A stretch of 64,000 nucleotides of DNA, from assembly GCA_030770535.1 (NCBI GenBank), contig JASVEC010000006.1:1488001-1552000 (forward strand). The letters run 5' to 3'. Position 1 is the stretch's first letter; every line of letters starts with the position of its first letter. Shown here piece by piece: positions 59,574-64,000 of the stretch. A model generated the notes under the pieces. It saw only the letters and a list, made by a program, of their open reading frames with translations, was not told where the DNA came from and made no database searches. Origin of the DNA: Batkoa obscura. Taxonomy: Eukaryota > Entomophthoromycota > Entomophthoromycetes > Entomophthorales > Batkoaceae. A program made the position numbers and the translations under genes.

Positions 59574-60399
59574 TTTAACAACATCAGAATAAATTAAAAA
59601 TAAAAATAAATTAAATATATTATTATGTATAATTGCTTATAGTTCATTATAATTTGAGATAAGACAAGGACCTTTTTGAAGTGAGTAATAATATATGAGG
59701 ATGTTTTTTTTAGTTTCATCACTTTTTCCATTTTTTAAGCGCTATTTGAGCGGAAAGGTTGTTAGTAAGATTCTTAAACAAAAAAACACATTCCCATATT
59801 TCAAATAATTTAGCATTTATTTCTCTAGACAGGAGATAATTATATTTCTATTTTAAATGATTAAACAAGTAAGAAGTGATGCTATTACATGTATTATTTT
59901 TTAATTATAGCATGTTTTAAATTTTAGTTTATGATTTGAATTCTTTTATTACTGTTTTACACTTCAGAAGATTCGATAAGCTGTTTAATGAAAAAGCTTT
60001 GTAGTTATTATGTTACATCTTAATCAAAGCATTTACACATCTGCTCAAGTGGTTATTTTTTATTTAAAAATTGAGTTACAGCTGCTACAACTCTATTGTG
60101 ACTTAACTAACTGTTCATTAATAACAAAATTTAATAAAATCAGAATAATTTGTAAAGATTTGGGCATTAAAAAAACCAAAAAAGAATATCTGGCTCTAAA
60201 AACTACCGCAAGTGAAGTCGTAATAGAGCTGCAACAACTGCATTTCTAAAATAAAATCACATTTTCAAAAGTGACAATTAAATTCATTTAAGATCGCTAC
60301 AAAAAAACTAACATTAAGCAATGGATGATCTAATAGCAAAGAAAGGTGTATAAGTATAAAGTAAAAATCAGTGGACACCAACTTCAAAATTATAAAAAA
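59574..60399. other. Intergenic with one MITE
   Basis: Holds a MITE (59694-59798). A plus-strand frame of 79 codons at 60010-60249 (Lys, Leu and Thr rich) has no recognisable family. No other signal. Confidence 0.5.
59694..59798 (-). mobile_element. MITE family 1, copy 12
   Basis: Reverse, TA-flanked, starts TATGAGGATGTTTTTTTTAG and ends ACATTCCCATA. Downstream of the glutathione transferase. Confidence 0.92.
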
Positions 60400-60834
60400 A
60401 TGAGAAATTTCAATCTACCCTGTCTAATACTATTCTTTTTTATACTTATACTCAGTAACAGTAGTGAAAGTTAATATCTAGTGGAAAAATAAGCAAAGAC
60501 AATAGAAAGTTATTATCTTTATTTGGTTTTGGTTTTAGATCCCAATCTATTGTAAGTGTTTTTGTTTTTGTTTTTGTTTTTGTTTTTGTTTTTGTTTTTG
60601 TTTTTGTTTTTGTTTTTGTTTTTGTTTTTGTTTTTGTTTTTGTTTTTGTTTTTGTTTTTGTTTTTGTTTTTGTTTTTGTTTTTGTTTTTGTTTTTGTTTT
60701 TGTTTTTGTTTTTGTTTTTGTTTTTGTTTTTGTTTTTGTTTTTGTTATTAGTAAAGTTATAGACAATTACTCGAAAGTTATTTAAAACAGTTACCACTCC
60801 ACTTTTAAAAGCTAAAAAGAAGCTGATTAAATAA
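60400..60834 (+). pseudogene. Decayed duplicate of the small secreted protein gene at 61257
   Basis: Both ends align with the intact gene 420 bp downstream. The start has the same ATGAGAAATTTCAA and a hydrophobic signal-like run. A middle part matches the AGTGGAAAAGTAAG region, and the end shares CCACTTTTAAAAGCTAAAA and the Lys-Leu-Ile-Lys stop region. Its centre is replaced by a 186-bp TTTTTG array. It no longer encodes the full protein. The upstream flank (TTATAAAAAA before the ATG) is also similar, so promoter and gene were duplicated together. Confidence 0.75.
60559..60744. repeat. Perfect (TTTTTG)31 hexanucleotide array
   Basis: Thirty-one uninterrupted copies of TTTTTG, 186 bp. All frames of such an array stay open on both strands, which explains the Leu-Phe, Lys-Thr and Asn-Lys repeat frames here; these are not genes. 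It sits inside the decayed secreted-protein copy. Confidence 0.97.
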
Positions 60835-61256
60835 GATTTTATTATTCAGTAAATTATTTATCTCTTTATGAATAAAATTTATGTTATTATACTGACTTTT
60901 AAGCTATTTCAAAAGCTTTCTTGCAGAGATTTATAGAGTTTTTATGTGAGGATGTTTTTTTTGGTTTCATTGTTTTTCCATTTTTAAGCGCTATTTAAGC
61001 AGAAAAATTATTAGTAAGATTCTTAAACAAAAAAATACATCCACATATAGCATTTTCAATGTAGCGTAAACAGTTATGTTTAAGATAGTTTCTATTTTTG
61101 TAAACTATTTTTTTAGTATTTTGAAAGTTATGAACTAATTTTTTTTAAAATAATTTGGTAAAATTAGTAGAAATCAATATTAAACTTAGGATGATCAAGA
61201 AGTAAAAAAAGTACATAAAAAGATAATCAATAAGCATAATTTTAAGAGCATAAAAA
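60835..61256. other. Intergenic with one MITE
   Basis: Spacer between the decayed copy and the intact small secreted protein gene. Holds a MITE (60943-61047). Confidence 0.5.
60943..61047 (-). mobile_element. MITE family 1, copy 13
   Basis: Reverse, TA-flanked, starts TATGTGAGGATGTTTTTTTT and ends ACATCCACATA. Confidence 0.9.
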
Positions 61257-61520
61257 ATGAGAAATTTCAACTTGATATATTTAACAACAGCCCTTTTAAT
61301 CCTCGTACTTAGTAGTTATAGTAAAGAGCTTATTGATAGTGGAAAAGTAAGTAAGGGTAGTGGAAAGGTATTGTCACTATTAGGTGTTGATTTTAAATAT
61401 CGAGTTGCTGCAAGCGTTGCTGTATTTGTAGCTAGTAAAATTACACAAGGCGTGGTTATGAAATCTGCTAAAAAAATTGCATCCCCACTTTTAAAAGCTA
61501 AAAGTAAGTTAATTAAATAA
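61257..61520 (+). CDS. Small secreted protein, 87 residues
   Basis: Single exon. A hydrophobic N-terminus (NLIYLTTALLILVLSSYS) fits a cleaved signal peptide. The mature part has a Gly/Ser/Lys segment (DSGKVSKGSGKVLSLLGV), then an Ala/Val-rich stretch (RVAASVAVFVASKITQGVV) and a strongly basic amphipathic C-terminus (SAKKIASPLLKAKSKLIK). No Cys. No known family. The cationic helix could bind membranes or wall polymers; that is inference. A decayed copy lies directly upstream. Confidence 0.65.
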   Translation: MRNFNLIYLTTALLILVLSSYSKELIDSGKVSKGSGKVLSLLGVDFKYRVAASVAVFVASKITQGVVMKSAKKIASPLLKAKSKLIK

Positions 61521-62498
61521 ATTAGATTGATTTGTCACCTTCTTTCGTTTTATCACTATTGGTTTATTTTTTAAAGTAAACTGATTTACTACTAAATGCT
61601 TTTAATCTCTTTTATATTTTGTATAACTTTGTTGATTATTTAATTCCAGTCAGCATACAGATTGAAATATTAGGTTTAGAGAATTCATAATTGATATAGG
61701 CCAATTTTATTATAAATCATTTAAAGCATTGGTTAAATGGATGTCGTACTATTATAAAACAGAGAGAACATTTAAATTAATAGATATGGTGTCAAAAACC
61801 TTAAGATCTTTTGAACCTATTTGGGGCGTTCTTAGCTTTAACCCATACTTTTTTACAACTTGATGTTAATTTATACTAAAACTAGAAATGATAGAAGCAG
61901 TAAAAGTTTAGGAAATGATAGATGTACTTTTTGAAGTGCTTCTTTAGTTTGGGAACTCAAAACAATAAAATACACCTTTTTTTTTGAAAATCTTTAAACT
62001 AAATTTTTACAAGCATTAGTTATTGGAATGGTAACAAAAAATTTAATTAAACATGTTTTTCTGTCAAAAATTCACAATTTTTTTAACTTTGTACTGCTTA
62101 AAAGTGGATAAAATATTAAAGAAAAGAAGGTAGTTTCATGCCAAATCATCACTGTTCTAATACAGCTGTTAAAGTACAAATGGGTAATAGTTAGTGGTAA
62201 TTTTTATAACTAATAGTTTGTGTTATTATGCTTATTTACATTCTAATGTTAAAAATTTGTTTTGAAATGAGAAGTAAACTACTATAGATTAGTACTTTAA
62301 TAGCAATACTACCAATTAAAATCAAACTTTAAAAAGGTAGATCGTTTGATCAATGAGGCGGAATTGAAAGTAGTGGGAAGATCAATAACAAACAAAATGA
62401 AAAATATATGATTTTATATTTGATAAATTAAATAAAAGATACATTTTTAAAAACAGATTCAACAAAAGTAAAAGTTATTTATAAACCAATATAAACAA
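61521..62498. other. Intergenic
   Basis: AT-rich, about 1 kb between two small secreted protein genes. No element or gene recognised. Confidence 0.5.
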
Positions 62499-62813
62499 AT
62501 GAAAGTGATAAGTATAATAATAATAATGGTTTATTTGGTCCTATTTTACAATTGCAACCACGTTTCTAAACTGCAATTAATAAGAAGGAGTATTAATCAA
62601 AATTCAAAGCCTTTGATTAAAAAGTTAATTAAAAGGAATCATAAGTCCATTAATTTCATCAAAAATAATTTAGTTGACTTGAATACAAACGGTGTGTTTA
62701 GTAGAAACAAAGACAATGAAGACAAAAAGGAAAAAAAGCCACTATTTGCTTGCTCGTTCAACCTACCTTTCTTAAAAAAATCAACATCAAATTTTGAGGA
62801 TGATTTAATATAA
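62499..62813 (+). CDS. Small secreted or anchored protein, 104 residues
   Basis: Single exon. Hydrophobic start (VISIIIIMVYLVLFYNC) fits a signal peptide; the next ~50 residues are basic (IRRSINQNSKPLIKKLIKRN), followed by KDNEDKKEKKPLFACSFNLP and an acidic end (FEDDLI). Two Cys near the signal end and one near the C-terminus. No family recognised. Placed in a run of small secreted-protein genes. Confidence 0.5.
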   Translation: MKVISIIIIMVYLVLFYNCNHVSKLQLIRRSINQNSKPLIKKLIKRNHKSINFIKNNLVDLNTNGVFSRNKDNEDKKEKKPLFACSFNLPFLKKSTSNFEDDLI

Positions 62814-62870
62814 ATAAAGTACAATATAAATATAACAAATTATACTTTACTGTTGCTCTTTTAATTTAGA

Positions 62871-62987
62871 TATGATTTTTCTTACATAACTTGAAGTTTT
62901 ATAAATTATAAAAATATGTAATTACAGCTTTTTTATTATAATACTACCTTTAATTTATGATAAATTCAGGTTATGTAAGAAAAACTA
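62871..62987. mobile_element. MITE-like element with ~21 bp terminal inverted repeats
   Basis: Left end TTTTTCTTACATAACTTGAA (62876-62895), right end TTCAGGTTATGTAAGAAAAA (62965-62984), one mismatch. A TA lies outside each end. About 115 bp, AT-rich, non-coding, unrelated in its ends to the other two element types here. It could also act as a transcription-terminating hairpin between the convergent genes on either side. Confidence 0.6.
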
Positions 62988-63063
62988 AGTTTAAATTACA
63001 TCAGTGGTAACTTAAATAAGTCGCTGATAAAAGGTTTATAGTTTATTTTTTACTGTTTTAAGT

Positions 63064-63519
63064 TTAGAGTTTATCATCCTCGTAATCCACGGGCTTGCTC
63101 ATATCGACAGGCACACTTTCAGATTGCGATTCTTTTGATTTAGGTATCTCACCATTTGTGATAGTTTTTACTGTTTTACCAAGTGCATTACCAACAGCCA
63201 ATCCTGCAACCCCTCCAGCAATTTCTCCTTTATTAATATTATCAGCATCTTTACTTCTAGTAGCATCTGTAACTCCTTTTCCAACTGCCCCAATGCCTAC
63301 TCCAAGTCCACCAGCGACAGTATTAAGTGGGTTATACACACTATTTTCCTCTTTTTTGGTAACAGAGGAGCCAAACGAAGTGCCTAGTGAGCTTATAGTT
63401 GAACCAAAAGTACCACCAAGGAAGTTAAACGGGTTACCTTCTCCAGGATAAGCAGGAAGAGCAAGTAAACCATTATTAGATACCAATGCTAAGCAGATTA
63501 AACTATTCGTTAATTTCAT
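63064..63519 (-). CDS. Glycine-rich secreted protein, 151 residues
   Basis: Single exon. Signal peptide MKLTNSLICLALVSNNGLLA, then PAYPGEGNPFNFLGGTFGST. Two Gly/Ala/Val-rich stretches (TVAGGLGVGIGAVGKGVTDA and IAGGVAGLAVGNALGKTVKT) have the small-residue periodicity of glycine-zipper segments. The C-terminus is Ser/Glu-rich and acidic (SESVPVDMSKPVDYEDDKL). No Cys in the mature part, no known family. Likely a surface or secreted protein. Its promoter faces the right edge. Confidence 0.7.
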   Translation of the reverse strand: MKLTNSLICLALVSNNGLLALPAYPGEGNPFNFLGGTFGSTISSLGTSFGSSVTKKEENSVYNPLNTVAGGLGVGIGAVGKGVTDATRSKDADNINKGEIAGGVAGLAVGNALGKTVKTITNGEIPKSKESQSESVPVDMSKPVDYEDDKL

Positions 63520-64000
63520 TTTTAATTTATAAAGTTTCTATAGTCAAAAATTTGACTATTTATAATGCTATTAGCCATTATTTAATAAATCGATTTTCAT
63601 GATAAACCTATTTTATATTTATTTTGACCAATTTTAATACTAAACTGCATCAATGAAATCAAACTTATGTGACTGTAATGTAATATTGAAGTTTAAAAAC
63701 TTAATTTTAGCCAGGCGGTAAGCAATATTTTAAAATTGTTGTCTATTTTATTGTAATGTATTGGTAATGCCTATCAATTGGCCTACCATCCTTAAAAATC
63801 AGTGTTTTCGATACCTAAAGTCATCTTTATATAATGGAAAAGACTGAATGAACTATAAGATAATCTGAGTCAAGATTACGCTTCATTTAATCAATATCAG
63901 GATGTTCACCTGAGTGCTGTGTTCCTTCAACGAAAAAAGAGTTTGGACTGTTTATGGTATCAAAGATTATCATCAAATCAACCAGAAGATTATTGTCAAA
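63520..64000. other. Right-edge intergenic
   Basis: Upstream of the Gly-rich secreted protein. No reading frame or repeat recognised up to the window end. Confidence 0.4.

Noticed and set aside
60010-60249. Plus-strand frame of 79 codons
   Set aside because: No signal peptide, no recognisable family and no flanking support; could be chance.
60452-60797. Open frames reading Lys-Thr, Asn-Lys or Leu-Phe repeats on both strands
   Set aside because: They only translate the TTTTTG hexamer array, which has no stops in any frame.
63095-63451. Plus-strand frame of 118 codons, Pro/Ser-rich
   Set aside because: Mirror frame of the Gly-rich secreted protein on the minus strand, which has a clear signal peptide.

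Overview
The window looks like nuclear DNA of an AT-rich fungus. Conserved genes are split by short spliceosomal introns, nearly all 41-60 nt, with GTAAGT/GTAATA-type donors and TAG or AAG acceptors. The gene set is fungal: a fungal-type DAHP synthase, Vfa1, Trm13, Sec24, Vts1, Bcd1, Erv1 and mitochondrial PPR proteins. The base composition, the F-box/leucine-rich paralogues and the intron style make me think of an early-diverging lineage such as Conidiobolus and relatives (Entomophthorales). That placement is inference, not something the sequence proves.

Layout. The left half, about 1-34.5 kb, is mostly conserved housekeeping genes: DAHP synthase (cut by the left edge), a Vfa1-like Vps4 partner, a nucleoredoxin-like protein, uracil phosphoribosyltransferase, Trm13, the COPII coat protein Sec24 (15 exons) and a SARAF-like calcium-entry regulator (9 exons). 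A 4.8 kb gene-free stretch (13.2-18.0 kb) holding three small DNA elements follows. Then come an acyl-CoA-binding protein, a mitochondrial-type DEAD-box helicase, the sulfhydryl oxidase Erv1, a PPR protein, an NMN adenylyltransferase, a FAM72 homologue and an initiator tRNA-Met. Next is a divergent pair of SAM-dependent methyltransferase paralogues.

The right half, about 34.5-64 kb, is looser and rich in repeats. It contains eleven of the thirteen copies of a ~100 bp terminal-inverted-repeat MITE and a decayed F-box/LRR gene carrying a MITE. It also holds the RNA-binding protein Vts1, a C2H2 zinc-finger protein, a multipass membrane protein, a possible two-exon gene that a simple ORF scan misses, a second PPR-like protein and Bcd1. 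Two inverted F-box/LRR paralogues flank a peroxiredoxin and are followed by a glutathione S-transferase. At the right end there is a group of small secreted proteins and a decayed duplicate of one of them filled by 31 perfect TTTTTG units.

Most striking pattern. Several inverted duplicates in the window are locally identical although they differ elsewhere. The methyltransferase pair shares a 320 bp tract with no difference I can see, including most of an intron, flanked by strongly diverged coding sequence. The F-box pair shares a 770 bp tract with sharp edges. Two pairs of inverted MITEs share private substitutions that no other copy has. This suggests frequent local gene conversion between inverted repeats, or in the MITE case composite elements that move as a unit. 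No CRISPR, rRNA, transposase gene or intact retroelement was seen.
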